Source: an uncultured Bacteroidota bacterium (GTDB taxonomy: Bacteria; Bacteroidota; Bacteroidia; Flavobacteriales; Flavobacteriaceae). Taken from it: a stretch of DNA of 40,944 nucleotides. The translations under genes and the position numbers were made by a program. This document shows positions 1 to 9,048 of this stretch, piece after piece. Location: positions 1 through 40,944 of the forward strand of contig CAIOTL010000100.1 in the NCBI GenBank assembly GCA_903861155.1. Direction: 5' to 3'. Numbering within the stretch: the stretch's first letter is position 1; each line of letters opens with the position of its first letter. Under the pieces are notes generated by a model, which searched no databases, was not told the DNA's origin, and saw only the letters and a program-made list of their open reading frames with translations.

Positions 1-2
1 AC

Positions 3-230
3 AACATCATTCCGGAGACTTATATTGATTACGAGGACAATCCCCGTGAATACTCACTTAATACTTTGCAAACCGTGGTGCGCGTTCATACCCGCGTTTC
101 CGATTTGTACAATAACCCGCAAAATCAGCTGGAGCAACAGATGCGTTTGAGCATTGAAAGTATCAAAGAGCGCCAAGAGTGGGAATTGATCAACAATCGT
201 CATTTTGGTTTACTCGAAAGTGGCGATTAA
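3..230 (+). pseudogene. Fragment of family 2 encapsulin nanocompartment shell protein, truncated on the right by fusion to the repeat gene
   Basis: Frame starting at position 3 reads NIIPETYIDYEDNPREYSLNTLQTVVRVHTRVSDLYNNPQNQLEQQMRLSIESIKERQEWELINNRHFGLL then ESGD-stop. The YVDYE..PREY.L...TV..VHTRVSDLY..P.(D/N)Q..EQ.RL.IE..KERQE.ELINN..FGLL pattern is recalled as characteristic of family 2 encapsulins (SrpI type). Absent from the ORF track because it has no start codon in the window. Confidence 0.72.
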
Positions 231-2441
231 TGGATTTACGACAATTGTCAAAGTTGCTGGAGTTGTGGCACATTGAGCTGAGGTTGGTTTAAAAGTATAC
301 GTTGTGGTTGCAGTATTGTTTATGGCCGGCGACCAAGTCCCCGTAATTCCATTGGTTGAAGTCGTTGGCAAATCAGCTAAGATATCTCCAGAACATATTG
401 GTGCAACAGGATCGAAAGTAGCGATTATAGGATTCACAATAATAGTCAAATTGGTTGGGGTGGTGTCACATTGACCAGCCGTCGGCGTATAAGTATAGGT
501 TGTGGTAGCTGTATTGTTTATGATTGGGGACCAAGTTCCGGTTACTCCATTGGTTGAAGTTGTTGGCAAAGCTGCTAAAGTCCCACCAGAACAAATCGGT
601 GCAACTGGGTTGAAAGTGGCGATTAACGGATTTACGACAATTTTCATTGTAGCCGGCGTGGTGGCACATTGAGCTGAGGTTGGCGTAAAAGTATAGGTTG
701 TGGTTGCAGTATTGTTTATGGGCGGCGACCAAGTCCCAGTGATTCCATTGGTTGAAGTTGTTGGCAAATCAGCTAAGATATCTCCAGAACATATTGGTGC
801 AACGGGATCGAAAGTTGCGATTATAGGATTCACAATAATAGTCAAATTAGTCGGAGTGGTATCACATTGACCAGCCGTCGGCGTAAAAGTATAGGTTGTG
901 GTTGCAGTATTGTTTATAATTGGGGACCAAGTTCCAGTTACTCCATTGGTTGAAGTCGTTGGCAAAGCTGCCAATACTTGCCCAGAACAAATTGGCGCAA
1001 CTGGGTCGAAAGTGGCGAGTAATGGATTTACGGCAATTGTCAAAGTTGCTGGAGTTGTGGCACATTGAGCTGAGGTTGGCGTAAAAGTATAGGTTGTGGT
1101 TGCAGTATTGTTTATGGGCGGCGACCAAGTCCCTGTAATTCCATTGGTTGAAGTCGTTGGCAAATCAGCTAAAATATCTCCGGAACATATTGGCGCAACT
1201 GGGTCGAAAGTAGCGATTAACGGATTCACGACAATAGTCAAATTAGTCGGAGTGATATCACATTGGCCAGCCGTTGGCGTAAAAGTATAGGTTGTGGTTG
1301 CAGTATTGTTTATGATTGGGGACCAAGTTCCGGTTACTCCATTGGAAGAAGTCGTTGGTAAAGCTGCTAAAGTCCCTCCAGAACAAATCGGAGCAACTGG
1401 GTCGAAAGTGGCGGTTAATGGATTTACGACAATTGTCATACTTGTTGAAGCTGAAGCACATTGACTGGATGTTGGCGTGAAAGTATATGTGGTTGTAGCG
1501 GTGTTATTCAAAGCTGGGGACCAATTTCCAGTTACTCCATTGGAAGAAGTCGTTGGTAGAGGAGCTAAAAAATCACCAGAACAGATAGGAGCTACTGCAG
1601 GAATAAAAATGGCTGTTGACGGATTTATATTTATGGTTATTGTTATAACGGTTGCGCATTGCCCAATGCTAGGTGAGAAAGTGTAACTTCCAGAAGTTGT
1701 ACCGCTTACAATTGCTGGATTCCAGGTCCCCACAATCCCATTATTGGAAATAGTTGGTAAAATGGGTGGTGTATCCCCTTGACAAATTGAGGTAGGTAAT
1801 GTAAATATTGGAGCTACATTGTTGATAACAAAAATAGTAAATGATAACGAATTAGCACACTGTCCAAAGTCAGGAGTAAAAAGATAAGTTGTAGTAGTCT
1901 GGTTATTAACGAGCGGTGGATTCCAAGATCCTGATATTCCGTTAGTAGATGTTGTTGATAAAAGGGGGGGCGTTCCGCCCTTACAAATAGCCGGTAAAGT
2001 GGCGTCAAAGGTTGGGTCTATTTTTGTATTTACAACAACGGCAGCCGTGTTTTGGATGGTAGAAACTGCGCCAAGAAAATCGGTTATGATTAAGGAATAT
2101 ACCCCAGCGCCAGATAGACTGATATTATTTATAACTGGATTTTGGGTTGAGGAAATGTAACCATTTGGACCAGTCCAACTGTAAGTATAAGGGGCAACTC
2201 CTCCGCTTGGATTTGCTGTAAGTGTTAGATTATCACCCTGACAAATAGATGTTGAAGAAACAGTTGGGTTTGTTGTTGGGATTGTTATGTCGGATATTGA
2301 TTTACTCTTCGATACCGAATGTTCAACAATCGAGCCTCCTTTTAAATTAGATGAAGCATTGTTAATTTTAACTCCATTAGCAAATAGATTGAAAGAAAAT
2401 AGACCTAAAAACATTATGACTAATAAGTAAATTTTTTTCAT
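210..2441 (-). CDS. Secreted tandem-repeat surface/adhesin-like protein (signal peptide, PKD/Ig-like region, about nine ~66-aa repeats), 3' end apparently truncated
   Basis: 743-aa ORF with signal peptide MKKIYLLVIMFLGLFSFNLFANG. Repeats of the form FDPVAPICSG..LA.LPTTS.NG.TGTWSP.INNTATTTYTFTPT..QC...P..LTI.VNP.IAT. Ends abruptly at NPLIATFE with no C-terminal sorting domain. Confidence 0.8.
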   Translation of the reverse strand: MKKIYLLVIMFLGLFSFNLFANGVKINNASSNLKGGSIVEHSVSKSKSISDITIPTTNPTVSSTSICQGDNLTLTANPSGGVAPYTYSWTGPNGYISSTQNPVINNISLSGAGVYSLIITDFLGAVSTIQNTAAVVVNTKIDPTFDATLPAICKGGTPPLLSTTSTNGISGSWNPPLVNNQTTTTYLFTPDFGQCANSLSFTIFVINNVAPIFTLPTSICQGDTPPILPTISNNGIVGTWNPAIVSGTTSGSYTFSPSIGQCATVITITININPSTAIFIPAVAPICSGDFLAPLPTTSSNGVTGNWSPALNNTATTTYTFTPTSSQCASASTSMTIVVNPLTATFDPVAPICSGGTLAALPTTSSNGVTGTWSPIINNTATTTYTFTPTAGQCDITPTNLTIVVNPLIATFDPVAPICSGDILADLPTTSTNGITGTWSPPINNTATTTYTFTPTSAQCATTPATLTIAVNPLLATFDPVAPICSGQVLAALPTTSTNGVTGTWSPIINNTATTTYTFTPTAGQCDTTPTNLTIIVNPIIATFDPVAPICSGDILADLPTTSTNGITGTWSPPINNTATTTYTFTPTSAQCATTPATMKIVVNPLIATFNPVAPICSGGTLAALPTTSTNGVTGTWSPIINNTATTTYTYTPTAGQCDTTPTNLTIIVNPIIATFDPVAPICSGDILADLPTTSTNGITGTWSPAINNTATTTYTFKPTSAQCATTPATLTIVVNPLIATFE
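220..1480 (-). repeat. Higher-order tandem repeat: ~198-bp units alternating in two subtypes (396-bp dimer period)
   Basis: Units with DILADLP/SAQCATTPAT alternate with units with GTLAALP or QVLAALP/AGQCDTTPTN. The spurious ORFs at 466..732 and 862..1128 are near-identical and offset by exactly 396 bp. Confidence 0.85.
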
Positions 2442-2572
2442 TAATTTTTGGTATAGATTATTTTAAAAACTTAGGGAAATAAAATAAAAATTCATTATTT
2501 GGTTAGTTTGAAAATACATTTATTCAAAAGTATGGAAAATTTTGTCAAAAACACAATTAATTTTTAAAAACG

Positions 2573-3781
2573 TTACAATGAATTTGCTAAAATAAATCCG
2601 CTTGTCCAAGCATTTTGAAAATTAAAACCGCCAGTGATAGCATCTATATTAACGATTTCTCCTGTAAAATAAAGGTTTTTGTGTAATTTGCTTTCCATAG
2701 TTTTAAAGTTAATTTCCTTAAGATCAATGCCTCCTGCGGTAACAAATTCTTCTTTGAAAGTACTCTTGCCATTGACTTGAAAGCTGGAATTCGTCAACTG
2801 ATCCGCTAATTTTTGAAGTTGAACCTTTGTCAAATCGGTCCATTTTGTTTCCTCGAGAATGCTAGAAGCGAGAACCAAACTTTCCCATAATCGATTTGGA
2901 AAGTCAAAAGGAGATTTCTTGGAAACCACTTTCTTGGCGTGTTCTTTTTTTAAATCTTTAAGGATTTTTCCAGCATCATCGGCGCCAATGCCATTCAACC
3001 AATTAACGAAAATGATGAATTGGTAGTTTTTTTCGAATAAAATTCGCGCTCCCCAAGCTGATAATTTCAAAATAGCTGGACCGCTCATCCCCCAATGTGT
3101 TATTAATAAAGGACCAGTTGAGGTCAATTTGGTGTCTTTTACTTTCATCGTAACTTGGGTCGAAACTCCTGGCAATTCCTTTATTCTCGGGTCTTTGATG
3201 TTGAAGGTGAACAGGGAAGGTACCGGATTCACGATGGCGTGGCCAAAACTTTGCAACATTTCCCATATTTTAGGGTTGCTTCCGGTGGCAAGAATTAATT
3301 TCTCGGCAATATAATTTTCGTTTTGGGTTTCAATTTTCCAGAAATTGTCTTTTTTGAAAATTGATTGTACACTTTGTCCAGTCAAGACTGTGATTCCGAG
3401 TTTTTGAGTCGTTTTGAGAAAACAATCAATGATGGTTTGGGAAGAATTCGAAACTGGAAACATGCGCCCATCCTCTTCAATTTTGAGTTGCACGCCATGA
3501 TTGCTGAACCATTCGACGGTATCTCCAGAACAAAATAGATGAAAAGGACCGCGTAATTCTTTTTCGCCGCGCGGATAAAATTTTACCAATTCGTTGGGTT
3601 CAAAACAGGCATGGGTCACGTTGCATCTTCCGCCTCCAGAAACGCGAACTTTAGACAATACTTCGCTTCCGCGTTCTAGAATGGCTACTTTCAGTTTTGG
3701 GTTTTTCTCTACAATATTGATTGCTGTAAAAAATCCTGCAGCGCCACCGCCAACAATGATAATGTCAAAATTCTGGTTCAT
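2573..3781 (-). CDS. NAD(P)/FAD-dependent oxidoreductase, BaiN/HI0933-like flavoprotein family
   Basis: N-terminal Rossmann FDIIIVGGGAAGFFTAINI; VRVSGGGRCNVTH motif; C-terminal NIDAITGGFNFQNAWTSGFI. Confidence 0.88.
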   Translation of the reverse strand: MNQNFDIIIVGGGAAGFFTAINIVEKNPKLKVAILERGSEVLSKVRVSGGGRCNVTHACFEPNELVKFYPRGEKELRGPFHLFCSGDTVEWFSNHGVQLKIEEDGRMFPVSNSSQTIIDCFLKTTQKLGITVLTGQSVQSIFKKDNFWKIETQNENYIAEKLILATGSNPKIWEMLQSFGHAIVNPVPSLFTFNIKDPRIKELPGVSTQVTMKVKDTKLTSTGPLLITHWGMSGPAILKLSAWGARILFEKNYQFIIFVNWLNGIGADDAGKILKDLKKEHAKKVVSKKSPFDFPNRLWESLVLASSILEETKWTDLTKVQLQKLADQLTNSSFQVNGKSTFKEEFVTAGGIDLKEINFKTMESKLHKNLYFTGEIVNIDAITGGFNFQNAWTSGFILANSL

Positions 3782-4455
3782 ATTTTATCTGGAAAATTCG
3801 AAATAATTCCGTTAACGTTAAATGATTTTATTTTTTCAATAGCTTCTTCTGAATTTACCGTCCAAGGAAAAACTTCGAAACCATTTTCTTGCAGCAAAGC
3901 TACTTTTTCTTTTGTTAGTAATTGATAATCGGGATGAATGGAAAAGGCATTAATTTTTTTGGCGAAAGCCAAAGATTTTTCAATAGATTCCTCAGTCAAA
4001 ACTCCAATTCTAATTTTAGGGTTTAATGAATGAAATTCTTTAAGCATTTTCCAATCAAAACTTGAAATCAGAAAGTCGTTAATCTTCCATTTTTTATCTG
4101 AAATGTAATGATTTATTAAATCGTTTACTGGTTTTGCAGTGCCGATTCCTTTGAGTTCGATATTGATAAAACAACGTCGGGATACTAAATCAAAGACTTC
4201 AATCAATGTGGGAATTTCTTGTAAATTTTCAATTCGGAATTGCTTTAATTTTTGCAACGCCATCGTGTTTACAAGACTTTTTCCATTAGCGGTTCGGTCG
4301 ATACTTTCGTCGTGAATTACCATCAATTCCCCATCCGAACTCAAATGCACGTCGAGTTCAATGCCGTCAGCATTCATATCTATTGCTTTTTCGAAAGAAA
4401 TTAAAGTGTTTTCGGGTTCATAACCCGAAGCACCACGATGTCCAATTTTTTTCAT
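3778..4455 (-). CDS. Glycerophosphodiester phosphodiesterase family protein
   Basis: MKKIGHRGASGYEPENTLISFEKAIDMNADGIELDVHLSSDGELMVIHDESIDRT contains the HRG, PENT, E-D and HD elements of GDPD. 4-bp overlap with the downstream flavoprotein gene. Confidence 0.9.
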   Translation of the reverse strand: MKKIGHRGASGYEPENTLISFEKAIDMNADGIELDVHLSSDGELMVIHDESIDRTANGKSLVNTMALQKLKQFRIENLQEIPTLIEVFDLVSRRCFINIELKGIGTAKPVNDLINHYISDKKWKINDFLISSFDWKMLKEFHSLNPKIRIGVLTEESIEKSLAFAKKINAFSIHPDYQLLTKEKVALLQENGFEVFPWTVNSEEAIEKIKSFNVNGIISNFPDKI

Positions 4456-4601
4456 CTACTGGGTTTAGGATACAAAACAAAACAAAATATTCAAGTCAAT
4501 GTATTTATATATTTTTTATTTCTTTAAAAAGATTTGAATATATAAAAAAAATCGGAGATTTACCAGAGATTATTAAAAAAAGTCAATCTAAAAATCGCTT
4601 T

Positions 4602-7310
4602 ATGAAAAAGACCATTTTATCATTCCTATTGACGGGTTTGTTGGTAAGTTCAAGTTTTGCGCAATTGCCAAAATTTGTTACATCAGTCGAAGGTATTCAA
4701 GAATATTCTTTGCCAAACGGGCTTAAAATTATTCTGATTCCAGATGCAGTACAATCTAATGTTGTTGTAAATATTGTTTATAATGTGGGTTCAAGAAATG
4801 AAGGCTATGGTGAAACCGGTATGGCACATTTATTAGAACATATGTTGTTTAAACGTTCCTCTAAGTTTAGTGAAATAAAAAAAGCAATTGCAGACAAAGG
4901 GGCTGAGGCAAACGGAACGACTTTTTATGATAGAACTAATTATTATGAAATTCTTCCTGCAACAGATGATAATTTGACTTGGGCTTTAGATATGGAGGCG
5001 GACAGGATGATTACTTCAGCTATTTTGCAATCAGATCTAGACAAAGAGTTTTCTGTTGTTCGAAATGAGTTCGAAATGGGTGAAAATGACCCCTCGGGGA
5101 TTCTTCGTGAAAGGATATTTTCTTCAGCCTATCTTTGGCACAATTACGGAAATTCAACCATTGGAAGTAAAGAAGATATCGAAAGGGTAAAAGCAACATC
5201 TCTTAAAAATTTCTACAAAAAATATTATCAACCCAATAATGCAGCATTAATTGTTGGTGGAAAATTTGATGAAAAGAAAACATTGGATTGGATTGCAAAA
5301 TATTTTGCTGTTATTCCAAAATCTAAACAAATTATTGAACCAACATATACAGTTGAACCAGCACAAGATGGCGAACGATTTATAGAATTAAAAAGAAATG
5401 GGGATATGCAGTATGTGGCAATGGCGTATCACACGCCTAGTTTTTCGGATAAAGAAAATGCCGCAAACACCGCTTTGATTTCAATTCTAACTAACAATCC
5501 TTCTGGCGCTTTGTACAAAGCATTGATAGAAACGAAACTTGCAACTAATGTTTATGGGTTTAGCATTACGCTAAAAGACCCTGGGTTAGCTTATTTTGCC
5601 TGTGAAATACCAAAAGATAAAGATCTAAAAACAACTCAAGATGCTTTTCTTCAAGCCATGAATGAGGTGCCAAAAATGTCTTTTTCAGAAGATGATTTGA
5701 AAAGAGCCAAAAACGAATTGTTAAAACAATTTGAAAACACCTATAATAAGACAATTGATCTATCCATTGCATTGACTGAAGATATTGCTGCCGGAGATTG
5801 GCGTTTGTTCTTTATTGATAGAGATAATGTTGAAAAATTGACACTTGCCGATATTCAAAATGTTGCCAAAAAATATTATTTGCAAAGCAATAGAACTTGG
5901 GGAAGGTTTGTTCCCGATAGCAATGCTGAACGTGTAAAAGTAAGCGAAACTCCTGATGTTGCAGTTTTGACAAATGGATATAAAGGCAAAACTTTAGAAG
6001 CAAATAAGGCCACTTTTGAAACTTCGGTTGCCAATATCTTAAAAACAACTGAAATAGGTAAATTAGCTTCGGGAGGGCAATATGCATTATTGGAAAAGCC
6101 TTCAAAAGGAGACAAAATTAACGCCAGATTTTTATTGAGAATGGGCGACGTAAAATCGTTAGAAGGTAAAAATTTAATTGCGAATTTAACTGCCCAAATG
6201 CTAAAATTAGGCACTAAAACTAGAAGTAAAAAAGACATAAACGATCAGTTGGATCAATATAAAACTACTATAAATGTTCAAGGAAATGTTGATGGATTGT
6301 ATGTTGGTCTAAACACTGATAAAAACAATTTAGACAATGCTTTGGTACTTCTTAAAGATATTTTGAGAAACCCAATATTTGACGCCTCCGAATTTGAAAA
6401 ATTGAAATTGGAAACCAAAAGCGGATTGGAAGCTAATAAAAGCGAACCACAGGCATTAGTAACTGAAGCAATCGAAAAGAAAACTGCTTTATATCCGAAA
6501 TCACATCCCTACTATTCACAAACTTCCGATGAAAAATTAGCTGAATTAAGCACAATTACTTTGGATGATGTAAAGAAATATTATAATGATTTTTACAATG
6601 GCAGTAGCAGTAAAATTGCGTTTGTAGGAGGCTTAGATAAGAAAAGTATAAAAACATTTTTAGCGGAAACACTTGATAATTGGTACGCAAAATATACATA
6701 TACAAGGATTCCTTCTCAATATTTTGAAATAAGTGCCTACGATAATACAATCCAGGTTAAAGACAAAACCAATGCTATTGTTTTAGGCAAAATCAACTTG
6801 AATATTGGAATGAACGAACCAGATTATCCAGTTGTTGATATGGCAAATGAATTGCTTGGTGGTGGTTTTCTTTCTTCCAGAATACCACATAGGTTGCGTG
6901 AAACTGACGGATTGAGTTATGGTGCGGGTTCTTTTGTGTCAGGGAATGGAATTGACAAAACCGGGAATTGGGGAGTTTACGCTTTTTTTAATCCGTTGTA
7001 TAAAGACAAATTGGACAATGCTTTGAAAGAAGAAATTCAAAAAGCGTCGGATAAAGGTTTCACAAAAGAGGAATTCGATGCAGTAGTAAAATCTTGGTTA
7101 CAACAACGTCAAGCAACCCTAGGAACAGATGAGTTTTTGGCAAGACAATTTAGAGAATATTTAGATCAAAATAAATCCTTTAAAACCTATTCTGATTACG
7201 AAGACAAAGTAAAATCTTTGGATGTAGATAAGGTAAATACAGCAATGAAAAAATATTTTGATTTGAAAAAATTTGTTTTGATTTACGCTGGCGATTTTAC
7301 TAAAAAATAA
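4602..7310 (+). CDS. M16 family zinc metallopeptidase (tandem two-domain insulinase-like), secreted
   Basis: HxxEH motif in GMAHLLEHMLFK; start trimmed to MKKTILSFLLTGLLVSSSFAQ (signal peptide), 73 codons inside the supplied ORF 4383..7310. Confidence 0.9.
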   Translation: MKKTILSFLLTGLLVSSSFAQLPKFVTSVEGIQEYSLPNGLKIILIPDAVQSNVVVNIVYNVGSRNEGYGETGMAHLLEHMLFKRSSKFSEIKKAIADKGAEANGTTFYDRTNYYEILPATDDNLTWALDMEADRMITSAILQSDLDKEFSVVRNEFEMGENDPSGILRERIFSSAYLWHNYGNSTIGSKEDIERVKATSLKNFYKKYYQPNNAALIVGGKFDEKKTLDWIAKYFAVIPKSKQIIEPTYTVEPAQDGERFIELKRNGDMQYVAMAYHTPSFSDKENAANTALISILTNNPSGALYKALIETKLATNVYGFSITLKDPGLAYFACEIPKDKDLKTTQDAFLQAMNEVPKMSFSEDDLKRAKNELLKQFENTYNKTIDLSIALTEDIAAGDWRLFFIDRDNVEKLTLADIQNVAKKYYLQSNRTWGRFVPDSNAERVKVSETPDVAVLTNGYKGKTLEANKATFETSVANILKTTEIGKLASGGQYALLEKPSKGDKINARFLLRMGDVKSLEGKNLIANLTAQMLKLGTKTRSKKDINDQLDQYKTTINVQGNVDGLYVGLNTDKNNLDNALVLLKDILRNPIFDASEFEKLKLETKSGLEANKSEPQALVTEAIEKKTALYPKSHPYYSQTSDEKLAELSTITLDDVKKYYNDFYNGSSSKIAFVGGLDKKSIKTFLAETLDNWYAKYTYTRIPSQYFEISAYDNTIQVKDKTNAIVLGKINLNIGMNEPDYPVVDMANELLGGGFLSSRIPHRLRETDGLSYGAGSFVSGNGIDKTGNWGVYAFFNPLYKDKLDNALKEEIQKASDKGFTKEEFDAVVKSWLQQRQATLGTDEFLARQFREYLDQNKSFKTYSDYEDKVKSLDVDKVNTAMKKYFDLKKFVLIYAGDFTKK

Positions 7311-7324
7311 GATTTTATGAATTG

Positions 7325-7362
7325 AAAAGGGAGGTTGTCTGAAAAGAAACCTCCCTTTTTTT
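7325..7362. terminator. Intrinsic terminator between convergent genes
   Basis: Stem AAAAGGGAGGTT / AACCTCCCTTTT followed by T-rich run; lies between the M16 stop (7310) and GH13 stop (7383). Confidence 0.8.
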
Positions 7363-7382
7363 GGATTTCTTTAAATGCTTAC

Positions 7383-9047
7383 TTATAGCTTTTCAAATAA
7401 AATAATGTCAAATTCAGTATCAATAATTACTTTTCCATTTGAAACTACACTATTTTTTTTCGAATAAGCATCGTGTAATTTTGTTCCGTTTTTAAAAATG
7501 GTTCCAACCGAAATTTCCTTTTTCCCTTTTGGTAAATCCAAACCAATTACCACTTTGTCCGCGTAATTGTCTTTGGCAAAAGTTCTACTAAAAATGTATG
7601 GACTAGCAGAAATTTCCTTGTGGATTCCTGCCCCAACCGCTGGATGATTCTTTCTAAAATTGCCCAGTTTTAGCCAATGCAAAAGCACTTTTTGAGTTTC
7701 GGGATTGGTCTTTATGTCATTCCAATTCATATCAGACCGCAAAGTAGCATCTCCTTTTGTCCCTTCAACAACAAGGGGACGCGCCGTTTCGTCGCCGTAA
7801 TATACTTGGGAGATTCCCGGAGCAAGCAGTAGTTTTGTGCCGCTTTCAATGCTTTTGGTACGGTTGGCATCAAACGGCGAACTGTCATCGTGCGAAGAAA
7901 TGTAGTTCATAACGGTTTTGCCTTTCAAATCGGAATTCAAAATGCCGGAATATTTAGAAAATAAAGGTTCATAATCCATTTTGGCCTCGTTTCTAAAATC
8001 AAAATTGATTAAACCCGTAAAACCATTGGCAAAATAATCTACCTTTTTATCTCCAAAATCATACAATCTTTTAGCCCCAATATTGTATCCGTAAACTTCG
8101 CCAACCATAAAAAACGGATTGTAGTCTAATACTTTTTTTGGATTATTTTTTTTGAATTCGGCGAATGATAAATCACATATTTTTCTGAAATCGGCCCAAA
8201 CATTCTCGGTTACATGTTTTGCAGTATCCACGCGATAACCATCAATTCCGAAATCAATGATGTAATCCGAAAGCCATTTCATTATATAAAATCGTGGTGC
8301 TCTTGGATAACCCGTCTTCTTAAAAAAAGCGTCTAAACTGGCTACTTCTTTTTCATAACGACCTTCCTTTTTCCATTTTTCGATTAAAAATGGTGGTAAA
8401 GTTACATTTTCATTACTTTCCGTTTTTACATCTGGAAGATTGTCCGTCAAGGTGCAATTAATATAAGTATCATAGGATTTATAGGTACATTTTGGTGAAG
8501 TTCGTACCCAGTCATTTGGATACACAGAATCTTCAGCAGTAACAGGTCCAGTATGATTGATGACAGCATCGAGCATAACACGAATGCCGTGTTTATGCGC
8601 TTTTTCGACCATTTCCGCCAAGTCTTTTTTGGTTCCAAAACTTGGATCTAAAGCACTCCAATCTCTTGCCCAATACCCGTGATATCCATATGTAAAGCCA
8701 GTTCCTTCATCAAATCCATCGTGAATTTGCTCCACGATTGGCGAAAGCCAAATCGCATTTATACCCAAATTTGTGAAATAGCCATCATCTATTTTTTGGA
8801 TTACACCGCGAATATCTCCGCCCTCAAAACCTCGTAATTTTCCGGTTGGTTTATTCCTGTTATAAGTGTGGTCGTTCGTTTTGCCTCCATCATTAAATCT
8901 ATCTGTCAAAAGGAAATAAACGTTGGCACCTCCCCAAACGAAAAGAGTTTTCGTGGTTTTTGAAATTGTTTTTTTCTTCGTTTGAGCTTCTGAATTATTA
9001 GCTAAAAGTCCTAAAGTCAGAATTAGTAAAATTATTATTTTTCTCAT
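7383..9047 (-). CDS. GH13 alpha-amylase family protein, probably periplasmic
   Basis: Signal peptide MRKIIILLILTLGLLANNSEAQ; GH13 signatures VMLDAVINH, GIDGYRVDTAKH, MVGEVYGY, NYISSHDD. Confidence 0.9.
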   Translation of the reverse strand: MRKIIILLILTLGLLANNSEAQTKKKTISKTTKTLFVWGGANVYFLLTDRFNDGGKTNDHTYNRNKPTGKLRGFEGGDIRGVIQKIDDGYFTNLGINAIWLSPIVEQIHDGFDEGTGFTYGYHGYWARDWSALDPSFGTKKDLAEMVEKAHKHGIRVMLDAVINHTGPVTAEDSVYPNDWVRTSPKCTYKSYDTYINCTLTDNLPDVKTESNENVTLPPFLIEKWKKEGRYEKEVASLDAFFKKTGYPRAPRFYIMKWLSDYIIDFGIDGYRVDTAKHVTENVWADFRKICDLSFAEFKKNNPKKVLDYNPFFMVGEVYGYNIGAKRLYDFGDKKVDYFANGFTGLINFDFRNEAKMDYEPLFSKYSGILNSDLKGKTVMNYISSHDDSSPFDANRTKSIESGTKLLLAPGISQVYYGDETARPLVVEGTKGDATLRSDMNWNDIKTNPETQKVLLHWLKLGNFRKNHPAVGAGIHKEISASPYIFSRTFAKDNYADKVVIGLDLPKGKKEISVGTIFKNGTKLHDAYSKKNSVVSNGKVIIDTEFDIILFEKL

Positions 9048-9048
9048 T

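Noticed and set aside
466-1128. ORFs 466..732, 862..1128 and 1258..1461 in the repeat region encoding similar MVAAHKQYCNHNLYFYAN-type proteins
   Set aside because: Alternative-frame readings of the tandem repeat; similarity among them simply reflects the 396-bp periodicity.
220-1480. Regular repeats that could be mistaken for a CRISPR array
   Set aside because: Units are ~198 bp, in frame, coding, without unique spacers; this is a protein repeat array.
4383-4601. 73-codon N-terminal extension of the M16 peptidase ORF overlapping the GDPD gene
   Set aside because: No signal-peptide-compatible start there; MKKTILSFLLTGLLVSSSFAQ at 4602 is a clear secretory start.
5566-6750. Minus-strand ORFs antisense to the M16 peptidase
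   Set aside because: No recognisable domains; explained by open antisense frames in AT-rich coding DNA.
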